60,000 bases of DNA from Hydractinia symbiolongicarpus. Its lineage: Eukaryota > Cnidaria > Hydrozoa > Anthoathecata > Hydractiniidae. The position numbers and the translations under genes are program-made. Below, piece after piece: positions 24,390 through 37,500 of this stretch. The stretch lies in the NCBI RefSeq assembly GCF_029227915.1, contig NC_079877.1:30469851-30529850 (forward strand). Reading direction: 5' to 3'. How positions within the stretch are numbered: the first letter of the stretch is position 1; every line of letters starts with the position of its first letter. The notes under the pieces are model-generated. The model made no database searches. It was given only the letters and a program-made list of their open reading frames with translations, and had not been told where the DNA came from.

Positions 24390-24786
24390 TACCTTTAGGG
24401 AATTAATTTTCGCAGGAACTAATTTTCGCGAACACGACCCTTCCTTGAATTTCGCGGAAAAAAAGGGAATTAATTTTCGTGGATCTCTTAGCAAAGGAAA
24501 TTTCGCGGGAATTTATTTTCGCGGTTGAAAAAGTTTGTAACAGCATGTAACATTTAAAAATAGTTTGAACATAAAAAAACACATTTTGTCTCAAATTTAA
24601 AAATTTTAGGATTTTGATTTTTTTTCGCAAAATTTGCGGTAATTTATTTTCGCGGTTGGAAGTTTTCTACGTAATTCGCGGAACAAATTTTCGCGGATCA
24701 GGCCTTTCCAGACTTTTCGCGGGATTTTATTTTCGCGGAAATGGTCAAAATCCCTGAAAAACGCAAAAATTATTTCCCTTAAGGTA
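24390..24786. mobile_element. TTTTCGCGG-rich MITE (copy 1)
   Basis: The ends TACCTTTAGGGAATTAATTT and (reverse complement of the right) TACCTTAAGGGAAATAATTT form imperfect TIRs, bounded by TA on both sides as for a mariner/pogo-type TA insertion. The interior repeats TTTTCGCGG many times. Minus-strand ORFs in it (24276-24803) only translate the repeat. Confidence 0.7.
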
Positions 24787-25464
24787 TATCTCCGTAATAA
24801 CAAAAGTTTATTTCCACAATTATGAGCTATCGTTACGCAAATCCGCTGGTGACCACCTCCAGTAGGTCGACCATTAACTACGCTCAGAAAAATTAGGAAA
24901 TTTTAGGAGAAAGAAATTTAAAGGAAATTTTTTGGAACAGATATTCTGCCCACAAAACATTTCAGGAAACTCAATTTTCAAAAATAAATTCCTGCGGTAT
25001 ATGGAAATCTATTCAATTCGCGAAAATTAATTGCAAAGATTTTTAATTAACGAAATTAAATTTCCAGCGAAAAATAGTTTCCTTAAGCCTGAATTTATTT
25101 GTCTGTCTAACTTTGTCGTTGAACTTTTTTTGTGTAAGCAACGAATTTGATATTTTCTATTCACGATTTTCTACAACAGTAGTTATGTTTCTTGTTTCCT
25201 CACTTTGTACAATGCATAGCTGTTAACTCGGAGTTTCAAGGGGAAATTGAAAAATGCTCGATTTAGCCAATGTCTTAGTTAATATCAACTTATCCAGGGG
25301 ACGATTTAACGACAGTAACAACCTAACAAATTGGTGAGTCTGTTATCGTTCAAGAGAATACATATCGCACAACTTTTATAAAAACTAGTTTAACTCCGAC
25401 ATGTTTGCCACAAGTAAAATTAATCTGATCTTTTAACACAATTATATCTACAGGAGATAAAATC

Positions 25465-25594
25465 TTAATATGTTTTTAATGTTTTAACCAAACCGATATA
25501 AATTTGAAGGGCGAGCGCTCCAATACCACAGGTATACACAGCTTTGAAGATAAGCAGACTCCATGACGAGATGTGGAACATGTACGACATTATT
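25465..25594 (-). pseudogene. Duplicate TMEM147 terminal exon
   Basis: Identical base for base, by eye, to the last coding exon of TMEM147 at 31580-31709. It includes the acceptor AG and the stop, with ~31 bases of upstream intron before the duplication junction. It lies 3' of the real terminal exon in TMEM147 orientation and has no upstream exons of its own. It is therefore an orphan exon unless transcription reads through and splices to it. Confidence 0.9.
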
Positions 25595-27316
25595 CTAAAC
25601 AACAAAAATCATCTGATAAATTGTCAAACACGAGATAAGAAGGTCTATTTGCTCTTATAGCCGTGATAACCCATTACAAAAGAGTTAATTTGTAGGCCTT
25701 TTAATCTAACAATTGGAATTTACTTACAGAAGAGAACTTCTTTTAGCTTTACTTCGATCATGTTTTCCATCTGTGCAAATATTTTTTTCCAACCCAAGTG
25801 AATACAAATTCGAACAAAATGGGTTCTTAAACCTCTATCTACATTCTACAGAGAAATGCTCTGGAGGGAAGCATAGCAAATTCGACTCACTGGTTTAGCC
25901 CCTTGGAATGCCTTAGGAGAGAGACTACTAATGTATGTTATTGGGGAAATCTGTTAAACCATGTTGTGTTACAGGCGTTAATATCATGCCCTGCCGATAC
26001 TATGTTCAGCGTAAAAGTTTAATGCTTGGAGAGCTTTTTAAAAAATAGGTACATAAGCTTGATCAAAAATTTGCACGTCAACCCGCATGTAGAGAATCTT
26101 AAAAAGCAAATGAATAAGTAAGTAATTAACGGGAAGTTTTAGGTTTTTTGCAAAAAAATCATGACATATAGAAAAAAAAATTCTCTTTCGAATGACATAT
26201 TTTATATTCCATGAAAATATTTGGAACATCCCTTTTTCCTGGAAAAAGCCTTTTCAGAGGTGTTATATCCTTCACACGTTCGAGAAAATATGTGCAAAAT
26301 GAGTTACGCATAATTTTTGTAAACATTATACATGATATGAAACTACCGTATAAATATATGCATAATAATATTTTTAGATAGTTTACTTTCACCATCGATA
26401 TATATATAAATGTTGTCATATAAAAAATCATTAAAAAAAATCAAAGTCAAGGAGTATGCATATAAGCTTTTTCTTGTAACCCTGACTTCTGTCTGGTAAT
26501 AATTCTGAACGCGTGCACGCATATTCAGCATAAAGAAAAAGTTCACACTTTCATCATCTTTCTGCATACTCAGTTCACACATTTTTAAAACACCTACGAA
26601 AATCTTTAAAAACAAATATCTCGTTAGTAAATTTTCGCATACATGCCTTTACGATTGTGGTCTCTCTTTCCGAAAGCTTCCTATTGGCTCATTGAAATTT
26701 TCGGTAATGGAAAGCTGAATAAATTATGCACAAAACGTTCCCGGATTTTTTTGTATAAATTACTGATTAGCGAATTATGACGACAGAAAGAAAAAAATAT
26801 GCATTTTTTTGAATGATTATATATAATTAATTACAAATAATTTCATAACGACGTTGTTACAAAAAAAAAAACTGGGAACCTTTTTGAATTAAATTTATGC
26901 TGGATGTAATAGTGCAAAAACGAGACGTCTGCGACCACGCGTTCGGAAAAAGAAGCCTTTTAAAAACGTACGGTGAAAAAAAAAGGGTGTGTGTTTAATT
27001 CATTATATTTTCTTTTTGGAAAATTACCATCTCACGAAAATAACACCATCAAAAAAGTCTTTCATCAAGCATTCAGAAACAAAAGAACATAAAATATAAA
27101 AGTATTGATAAATTATAAGGGTTTTTCTGAGACTACTCATCAAGTGAGTTTTTTCCTTTACAGTAACCTTAATGGGTATTCCATCCTAATGGTTTGCTTT
27201 TATTCCCCTCTGATTGTAACTATATTACTGCTAGAGATACGCATTTCTAGCAGTTTGGCTGCCACATGAACCGATCGACGGTCAGAGATGGGCTGACAAC
27301 ACTACATTTAAATTGC

Positions 27317-27387
27317 GCAAGAGTGGGAACTCGAACCTGAAACCTCATGAGTACAAGACAAATGCGCTACCACTACACCATCTTTGC
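27317..27387 (-). mobile_element. tRNA-derived SINE head (copy 2)
   Basis: Duplicate of 20313-20382, with the same A and B boxes. Confidence 0.7.
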
Positions 27388-27412
27388 CTTAAATGGGTTT
27401 AGTTGATTTTCC

Positions 27413-27720
27413 TACACCCAAACACAACATTCCACACGCAACCATTTAATCAAGGTATCATTCAAGCTTTGAAAGCTAAATATAGATCACTAGCCTTCGT
27501 AAACTTATCTTTTCGTTGGGAAAAATGAACCGATACCCGAATTTTTAATTCGTCGAGCAATGTATATGTTGAAAAACGCATGGGCTGGTATCTCAAATCA
27601 AACACTCACCAACTGTTTTAGAAAATCGGGAATCTCGGAGAAGGAAGCTGACAATGAGATAAATGAAGATAATAAATCCGTTTAAATCGCTACAATGAAG
27701 CGATGTAGAAGAAGATGCAT
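27413..27720 (+). pseudogene. pogo/Tigger transposase remnant A (copy 2)
   Basis: Same remnant as at 20407, but cut after KSV-stop at GATGC, then joined directly to ATTTTGAAAG. It lacks the acidic C-terminal tail present in copy 1. This suggests a deletion in copy 2 and not an insertion in copy 1. Confidence 0.7.
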
Positions 27721-29674
27721 TTTGAAAGATTCTAGCCTTATTTCATTTCTTAGGGAGACAATAATGACATCGCTTAAGGACTTAATGTAAATAAATAAAT
27801 TTGATTTCAGAATTTCAGATTTATTCGTGAAACGATAAATCTTACACTTGTTCATTTGTCTATATTCAAAATGTTACACAGTTAATGTACTGACTAAAAG
27901 TGCTTTTAAATGCATTGTGCATTGCAGCATCGAAAAAAGGACATATAGTGACTATATACATAAAAAATCAGTGAAAAAGCAATTCTCTATTACTCGAAAA
28001 CTCTAAAAGTCGAACGATTTGTAATTCCCCGTGCAATTTCGAGTTATAGAGAAGCTACTATATTTTTTATCCAAATGCCAATATTTTGTGACTTGGGATA
28101 CTTTAGATCTACTTTGGCTATAGATTGCTTCAATTCCTATATTTTTATCAGGCTACCAGGTACGAAATGGCTTATAAACCTCGGTTGTTTCGTGGTCCTC
28201 GTGGTTTGACTTGAGGAAATATATCGCAGGGTTTATAAGCAAAACCGGAGTTTGTTCCGGACAAACTATTCCATGGGCTTTGTAGCTTTAAATTTCCTTT
28301 AGAATCTGACAAACCTCAAACTGTTAAAAAATTTAAACGAAAGAAGAATGGTATCCGACATTGGTGTACAGTTTGGGTTGTTTTTTTTCTTTATCGTTAA
28401 ATGGTCTGAATGTCAGAAAATTATTTTTTGGTGTAGAAATTATGAGATTTACGAACATTTTTATTCGAATAGTTTCAGTTCGTACTGACGACTGCACGAG
28501 AACTCCTTTTTAAATCTTTCGCTTAATCCATTTGTCGAGGGTAGAAATTGCAAAACTCACACGCGAATTAACTGAATCTAGTTTCCCTATCAGAAAATAA
28601 TATCCCCCATTTGAAGAACGAATTTCCCGATATAGAAATAATTTCCCGAAATGGTGTAAGCTCAGCGACAAACTCAAAATCCTGTCAAAAGTTATAAAGG
28701 GGATGGGGGGACGATCATAATACATTCCAAAACCCCGATCATGAGTCAAAGGAAGCATTTTTGCATAATTGATTTTCATTGTATATAGTGATGCGAGACA
28801 TACTGTAATTATTCTAATTTAGTGCGGCCTCTAATCAGTGCGGATGGCCTTTTTTTCGAAAATTGAACAATTTATTTTCCTCTTATTATTAGTGCGGATT
28901 GAATGTTGGGAAAATTTTCAATTTTCCTCTTACTTAATGCGAGAAGGGTCAAAAATTCCTCTAGTGGACCGCTGAAGTTTGAATAAAGTTAAACGCTGTC
29001 CCGGACAATAGACCTACAGCGCTTGTCAAAGACAAATTCGCCATTGCCGTTAAAAATGGTTTTTGAAAATTGAAATTTGAAAACTTTTGAAAATTAAGTC
29101 ACTTTTCCCCGACTAATTTTTCAAATAGTCTTTTTCCCCGACTAATTTTTGATATTCCTATAACCTCACAAGGAAATTTGAATCAATATTTTTTATTTCT
29201 TTATGTATGTTTTTCTTACAAAACAACTTCGAGAATAAGTACAAAAATCTACTGATGTTGTACTTGTATGATTGCTTTTTTTGTTTCCATATGTTTTTTA
29301 TGTCCCTGGTCCTTTTTATGTAATCTTTCTTATTTATTAAAGTGGTAACAACAATGGGAAAAAAAGTTAGGATAAAAGAAAAAAGTCGGGGTAAATTCTT
29401 AGTCGGTTATAAAAAAATCGACGCTTCGTGTGACATCGCCCTGAGTCTTATAAATTATGTACCTACGTGCTTTACATGTCTCACGTGCCCACTGTTTTTA
29501 AGGCTTTACAAGAGGTTTAGAGAAAGAAAGAAAAAGAAAAGTAATGGTAGCAAGAAATCTAAACAGTACATGGCTGTTTATTTTTGCTTCCAATGGTTCT
29601 TTTTTGACTGTCATTGATCAACAGTACCACGTTATTTAAGTACCTTAAAGATGCGTCAAGGCGAGCATTATTTT

Positions 29675-30030
29675 TCGATTGAACCGAAAAATGAAACAAG
29701 AAAATTGAAAAGTTATCTTGGGACAATGCTACATGTCATCCTGAAACGGCGCAGGTCAATCTGACAAAAATCAAACTTGTATTTCTGCCAAAAATACATG
29801 ATCTCTTGATGCCGGTATCATCAGGAACTTTAAACACAAATGCTTCTTTTCGGAATCTTTAAAGACGTACAAGTGCTAAAAACGATTACCTGGCTTCAAA
29901 CAGCGTGGAAGTGTGTAGCCTCGGAAGCCATTAAACAATGTTTTAAAAAATTGATTGATACCGAGTTTAAAGAATTGTTGCGCACTGCTGAAATGTGGGC
30001 TCGTGTGAAATGTGAAACAAGACTTAGGTA
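29675..30030 (+). pseudogene. pogo/Tigger transposase remnant B (copy 2)
   Basis: Counterpart of 23500-23925 with a further small deletion after QCFKK. The 63-codon ORF at 29840-30031 is part of it. Confidence 0.7.
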
Positions 30031-30505
30031 GTTCGGTGCTTTACAGCTCAAAATAGTACTGCGGTACACCACCTTTGTCCCCAGGGTTTTTTGCCTATTT
30101 AATATGAGAGATGACGTCGGAAAGTTCCCTGGTATCGTTGACCGGATTGATTGGCTTTCACATTTTCGCACAATTATATATATTTTTTCCTTAGTCAGCA
30201 CGTGTTCAGATTAATAATAAAATGGTGCATGAAGCCACGATCAATCAATTTTGGAAGCAAAACTTTATAAAGTTATCAAAATTTATGAAAAACCTTTTAG
30301 TGTTACTTTGTTACATTTATTAAATATAAAATAAATATCTTGGTGCTGCGTTGAACATTAAGTAAGAATAGTAGACTGTTGAAATACTAGTTAGTTAGTA
30401 AGTGCTTTAAAAACTTCACAAGACAGGGCTAAAACAGTGTGATGCCTAAACAGAGTTAGAAAAGAAAAAAAAAAGGAGAATTAACTTCTCATGCCCACGT
30501 AACAG

Positions 30506-30901
30506 TATCTTTAAGGAATTAATTTTCGCAGGAACTAATTTTCGCGAACACGACCCTTCCTTGAATTTCGCGGAAAAAAAGGGAATTAATTTTCGTGGAT
30601 CTCTTAGCAAAGGAAATTTCGCGGGAATTAATTTTCGCGGTTGAAAAAGTTTGTAACAGCATGTAACATTTAAAAATAGTTTGAACATAAAAAAACACAT
30701 TTTGTCTCAAATTTAAAAATTTTAGGATTTTGATTTTTTTTGCAAATTTTGCGGTAATTTATTTTCGCGGTTGGAAGTTTTCTACGTAATTCGCGGAACA
30801 AATTTTCGCGGATCAGGCCTTTCCAGACTTTTCGCGGGATTATATTTTCGCGGAAATGGTCAAAATCTCTGAAAAACGCAAAAATTATTTCCCTTAAGGT
30901 A
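30506..30901. mobile_element. TTTTCGCGG-rich MITE (copy 2)
   Basis: Same TA-bounded element as 24390-24786, with minor substitutions. Confidence 0.7.
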
Positions 30902-31579
30902 TATCTCCGTAATAACAAAAGTTTATTTCCACAATTATGAGCTATCGTTACGCAAATCGGCTGGTGACCACCTCCAGTAGGTCGACCATTAACTACGCTC
31001 AGAAAAATTAGGAAATTTTAGGAGAAAGAAATTAAAAGGACTTTTTTGGATCAGATATTCTGCCCACAAAACATTTCAGGAAACTCAATTTTCAAAAATA
31101 AATTCCTGCGGTATATGGAAATCTATTCAATTCGCGAAAATTAATTGCATAGATTTTTAATTAACGAAATTAAATTTCCAGCGAAAAATAGTTTCCTTAA
31201 GCCTGAATTTATTTGTCTGTCTAACTTTGTCGTTGAACTTTTTTTTGTGTAAGCAACGAATTTGATATTTTCTATTCACGATTTTCTACAACAGTAGTTA
31301 TGTTTCTTGTTTTCTCACTTTGTACAATGCATAGCTGTTAACTCGGAGTTTCAAGGGGAAATTGAAAAATGCTCGATTTAGCCAATGTCTTAGTTAAGTT
31401 TGACTTATCCAGGGGACGATTTAACGACAGTAACAACCAAACAAATTGGTGAGTCTGTTATCGTTCAAGAGAATACATATCGCACAACTTTTATAAAAAC
31501 TAGTTTAACTCCGACATGTTTGCCACAAGTAAAATTAATCTGATCTTTTAACACAATTATATCTAAAGGAGATAAAATC

Positions 31580-34500
31580 TTAATATGTTTTTAATGTTTT
31601 AACCAAACCGATATAAATTTGAAGGGCGAGCGCTCCAATACCACAGGTATACACAGCTTTGAAGATAAGCAGACTCCATGACGAGATGTGGAACATGTAC
31701 GACATTATTCTAAACAACAAAAATCATCTGATAAATTGTCGGAGATAAATTTTCCCGATTTTTTATTTTCACGCATCATGAAGAATTACAGAAGGACAGA
31801 GATGACTGTATGCAGTATAAGACATATAGAAAATGTCACATTTTGGTGAATGTTGCAATTTTATTGCAATTTTTTGAGAAGATTTAATTTCGCGAAAACA
31901 ACGAATTAAAAATTAATCGCGCGAATAATTAATCTCGTTTAGGCGAATAAATTAAATCAAAAATCATACACCGAGGTATAGAAAAAGATTATTTTTATAA
32001 GTTGCTCTAAATTCGCGAGTGCAGTCGAAAAAATTGCAATGCGCACAAGAAATTATTCATAACATGTCATAGAAGTGAACGATTAAAAAGAGCTTACTCT
32101 AACACCAAAGGTCTGTAACAACACAGCGCAAGTAGAATCACAACAACAGGAGAATAAACTTTTTGTAAATCGGTTCGTGACCACAGCCAGATCAATGCAG
32201 CAATTGTTAGGTAAAGAACCTAAATGAAAAATACAGACAATTCGTCATACTGTTAGTTGAAAAATACAGACAATTCGTCATACTGTTAGTTGAAAAATAC
32301 AGACAATTAGTCATACTGTTAGATGAAAAATACAGACAATTCGTCCTACTGTTGCAATATAAAACAGATGAAAAAACAACATGTGAAATAGATTAGAATA
32401 AAAAAAACCTTCTAATGTTTACTAAAAAAATATGATATCTTCATAAATACCAAATGACTTTAAGTTCTGTAGACTACAACAAAATAAACTTACCAAGCTA
32501 ATATTTGTATCAAAACTAAGCTGTGTATGTATCCAGTTAAACTCAATAGCTCTTGCACCAACCCAGAGTGGGATTAGCTTTGTTGTTAAAAATTCAGAGG
32601 AGGCCCATCCTAAATTTTAGCAAAAAAACATAAATAACCTGAAATTAACTTCACATGCAAGTGGTACACAAACATATTGACATCAAAATATTTTTATGGT
32701 CATCTTGAAGACTGTGATTTTAGTTTTAGTTTTAGGGTACCTGAAAGAACACTTTGTTGAGTACAATGTACCTAGATGAAGTTTTATATGTATACATAAC
32801 AAACAGTACATTTATAACCATACCTAAGCCATTTTATTGATGGATGAATTTATACCTACATGGAGCTTTAACTTTTTCACAATATATATTAGAAACTGTA
32901 GTAGATTTGAAATCATACCTAAGCCAGCAACCAAGACTTTAAGTTCTCCACGTCCTGGAATTCGAAGCATCAGAAGATGTAGTCCCAATAAATCACTAAG
33001 GTCCATTGTTGATTTTAAAAATTCGCTGAGTATATCAATATGTTGCGTGCTTGTTGATTCTGTCATTGGAAAAAATGTTGCTAGAACAAGCATTTTGCAT
33101 AGTTGAGTGAGAAAATAAGCCAGACCTGCCTTGCCCAGTTTCCATATGGTTTGATACTCTGATCTATGTAGAAATACGTTGAAATGCAATTTAATTCAAA
33201 TGTAAAATTTTAAAGGTTGAAAGAAAAAGAACTAGTAGAACTGTGTGCATGTTTAAAGCAAAAAAAGAAAAGAATACATTGTTTTATGCTTTAATTTTTT
33301 TAGTTGTTGCAAATATTGTACTGTTCAAAACAACAATTTCTAAAAATCAGTCACCAAATTCTCTCTCAACCAAAAAAATTTACACTTTTAGGTATGCAAG
33401 GTGTAAAACTTTTAAATAATTATTATGTGTAATTTGTTTCAAAAGTTAAAAACAGGGCCATAAACGCTGATGTTTTTTGTGCTAACCAACTGGCTGAATT
33501 AGAATTTGGTTTGTGTAGCACCAACGAACTTATATTTACCATCTCCACCACTTCACTAATCATAAACAACCTTCATTGTTCTTTCTAATTAATCGTACGT
33601 ATTAAGCTAATAGTTTAGAATTAAAAGACTTAGTTATGAGCTTGCATGAATGATACAGCCAAAATGTTACATAGTTTCGCTATTTTTTTAGAGCAACCTT
33701 GGAATTTGTACACCAAAACCTTTGTAATCATATCAAAGCTGCAAACGTAGGTACGCAGATATACCCTTGTAAAGAACAGGAATTTTCAAGAATCGTATAA
33801 AAGCCACAATGCAGATACACGCTCTTTTAAAGAACAAGGATTTTCGTGTATTGATGGGTCACAAGCAATTAGGGCTAGCATTAAGAATAAATTTCTTTCT
33901 ACTACAGAAAACACCTGGATTTATGGCTTTCTGGATCAATACAACAACTTTGTTTATTATTTATTCTTTAAATAAATAATAAATAATAGAACTTGTTTTA
34001 TATTATATTTATACTAGAAAAGATATTTGTCCTTTGTACCTTTAACCAATTTGTTATAACTTGCTATTCTGCACATTTGACATGGCGCCGCAAGATAAAG
34101 AACAGTGGAAATCCCTTTTCTTCGAAACTGGCATACCTGATGCCACCAGTAACACTTATCCTATACCAAGTTTGTGGAAAACTGCATCACAGAAAGCCCT
34201 CTAGCTAATCTAGCTAGAGACTACCTCCATGAGCTGAACAGTTGTAGGACTATCTAAGAAATTCTTGGCCAGGCCAAAAAACTTGCATCCAGATATTTAA
34301 AAACTCTTTTACTGATATAATAAAGCATGCAGAAGTCTATTGAGCTAGAGTTCTTGATTAATTTTGTCTACAACCCCGTAATCTGACAACAACAAGCAAA
34401 ATTTTAATGGACCAACCTACATTTATAAATATATTCATGTTTTAAACAACACAATACTTTTTAACCTTACATTTAAAAAAGGACAGAATGGTGTCAGTGG

Positions 34501-37500
34501 GTCTATCTTTGTGCAAAAACATCAGAAAAAACTAATTATCCAATTCTCAGAAACGTTCTAAGATCTGTATTTTCAAAGTGTTGCTCATTTCGCATACACA
34601 TTCACCATTATTGGGCCGAAAAAAATGACATTGTCACATTGAAGATTTTAATTCCGAAAAAAGCTGGTAACGAACAGACAGACTGTGCTCTGGTTGTGCA
34701 TCCTCATCTCATAGTTCACTTTAACTATCTATATCCAGTTCTATCTTGGGAAAAGATGGCTTAAAATAGTAAAAAATACACCATTTTGTTAAGGTGTGCC
34801 GTCAAGCACAAAGCAGGTAGTCCATGATCATGCAAAGGCTCTTATTGCTCTGTCACATACTAATTGCCAACACTTCAAAATTACCTCTCCAAACCCCCAT
34901 AGACTTGTATTTTAAAAGCTTAACACACTCTGTTTTGCTTTCTATATTCCCTGATAGTCGGGCAAGCATTAGTCTAGCTGGTCCTTCTGCACTGAAAACA
35001 CTAGACATAATACATCTCCACAATGTGACAAAAGGGTGACTGCTGTTGGTAAACTGTAAAAGCTGAATTTCAATTTCAGCAATTTCAACCACAAAACTGT
35101 GCAACCCATATACATTTGCACAAAAGGAAACAAAATATATTTCAGCTGAAAGAAAGGCAACAAAATATATTTCAGCTGAAAGAAAGGCAACAAAATATAT
35201 TTCAGCTGACAAACATGCCTGAAAACCAACATCCTTTCACCATCATTTCTATCCAATGTGAAAAAACTTTAAAAGTTATAACCAAGTAAAAACATGCTTG
35301 CAAAGCTCTCTTAGCCTTCAAGCAAACATCCCAAAATTTAAAAATTTATTATTGAACAAATTCTATAATACCCTTAACACTTGACTCTGCCTAACATAGA
35401 ACATGCAGAATAATTGACATTGATCAACCTTCTGTTGTGTACGAAGATTAGCATCTAACAAAGCTTCCAGTAGCACTACAATGACTTCAAAATGACAATA
35501 AACCAAGACTTTAATCCCTGAACCTTTGTCTGCACACCCTAAACATTGCATAAATCAAATGTATATGTTACTCATTTTTGTTAAAAATGATCAGAAAATT
35601 TCAAGCACCCGGATCCGAAAATTATATGTTTTATCTCTTATACAAAGAGTGTGTGTATGTATATGTCTGTAACAGGCAAAGCAGATGTGTTTATTTTCCT
35701 TTAATGTCGCTGAAAAAAAAAGTCTCAAATGTAAAGGATACCTCAAACCCTTTTTGCCCATGTTGAGAATAACGCGTATATTTTCTAAACTATAAAATTT
35801 AACTTTATAAAAGTATATATATTCTGAAAGCCTATTAAATTTCCTAATGTAGCCATGCTATTCTTATTATTCGTCGAAAAAATGGAAAGGTGTAAAAAAT
35901 TATCAAACACGTTTTCAAAGTCTCTGATACTTGCGGGTAGAAGGTACAAGCATTTTACTTTTATATTTTAAAAGTTATATCATTTAACTCAGCTCCCCAT
36001 GAGCATGGAAAAGGTGCCTGTGCTTTTTTTCTAAAAACATATTATTAGTTTTATTACGAAAAATTGATTTTGGTACTCCTTTGTTGACAAATATAAATTT
36101 TATCACATGGTCACCTCTGAATGGTACATTTTTTTCAAAAAAACAAACACCTTTGGAGAGCTGAATATCTTGATAATAATTATGTGCTAATTTTGTCTCG
36201 ATATATTGAAGTCACTGTACCTTCTACCCTAAAATGTAGAGCAACATCGAGAAAAATATGTTTACAAGATAAACAGCCTTGAACATCCTCATGCTTAATT
36301 CGAAACAAAGAAAAGAATTTCTTCAGGTTTGCATGCTCCGTATAATACAGAATTGTGCTGATAGATCATGATTCTACAGCATGTGGCCATTTTTTTAATT
36401 ATTTATATAATGAAAGAGAACGTAAACTCACTTGCTAAGCATAACAAAAAATAGAGTACACAAGCAACCTCGTTCCCAGCGCCTTTTGTTTGGGAAAGGA
36501 ATATTGTATCAATATTTTCCTCAGGCAAGATAATTAAAATTGTTCTTCCTGCCATTGTTGTTCCTGGTTATAATACGAACCGAGGTCACTGGCAGTGAGG
36601 ATTCTTTTCCATTGAGTTGAAAAATGTTCTGCCTTTTTTTGCAACTTTTTTAATTTTCTTTTTTTGAACGAAGATCCACTCGCACTAGCACGTCCCATAT
36701 TTGATAAGATTATGATAAATGTAAATATAAATAAAGAAAACAATGACCAGAAAATATTTTTTAATTGTTTTAACTTGTGTTCTCAATGATTGTAGTTTGT
36801 AGGTTTTTATTTATATCTACCTCAATTAATGAGTATATAATCATTTTGAAATGTTCAATTGATCAACATCAAAAAATACTGTCATATCTTCAGCATGTTA
36901 GAAAAAACATGCTCATGTGTGCAAGATTTAAATTCTTTTCAATTTTTAAACAAAGAAGGTTTGAAAAAAAATGTTTGTTAATTTATCCTCGGTTTTACGT
37001 TATAAACTTATACATTTTTTTTCAAATAAATATTCTATGAACCATTTGCTTCCCGAAGGCATAAAAATATTTTTTTTGAGAAAAAATCAAAAAAAGGGTT
37101 TGGCGTATCCTTAAATCTTGTGACATTATGGCGCAACATTAATAACATTAATGTAATTTCAATATCTTAATTTAAATTAATGATGCCATTACAATGCACT
37201 TTGAGGCAAACAACTTGGAACAAGGTGGTGCCATGGGTCATTTTTCACCACATGGGTAGCTAGGGACAGCCTGAGATTAAATTGGGTAAGTTTTCCAAAC
37301 CTGAGTATTAACAGGTTAATGACATCATCAAAAAACCCTTTAACTGCAATATACCTGTAACTGTTTGTCAAAAGTACATGATCCCCCATAAATTTTCTTG
37401 ATCAGTGTTTCAAGCTCTATGTGATAAACGCAACAGGTATGCAAATTTGTTAAAAAAATTGTACATTGGTGGGATACTGCTAGAGTCAGCAAGATTTTTA

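Larger units (their letters stand above)
18635..25625 (+). repeat. Tandem duplication, copy 1 (~7.0 kb)
   Basis: Direct copy of 25636-31740. Long stretches are identical or nearly so; for example the ORF at 19027-19218 equals that at 26038-26229. Copy 1 is ~890 bases longer, mainly from two blocks absent in copy 2: ~20713-20961 and ~22351-22880. The junction between copies has ~10 extra bases (AAACACGAGA, 25626-25635). Contents: SINE head, two pogo/Tigger remnants, hairpin repeat, MITE and a duplicate TMEM147 terminal exon. Confidence 0.95.
25636..31740 (+). repeat. Tandem duplication, copy 2 (~6.1 kb)
   Basis: Second direct copy of the 18635-25625 unit. The right breakpoint (31740) lies inside TMEM147 intron 4, 31 bases from the acceptor of the last exon. 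Differences from copy 1 are substitutions, homopolymer changes, a few small indels and two large missing blocks. Confidence 0.95.

Noticed and set aside
24276-24803. Minus-strand ORFs rich in REISFA/AKIN motifs (also 30446-30918)
   Set aside because: They translate TTTTCGCGG subrepeats of a MITE.
32225-32355. CRISPR-like array
   Set aside because: Repeats are directly contiguous with no spacers and lie in an animal intron. The same holds for 6233-6434.
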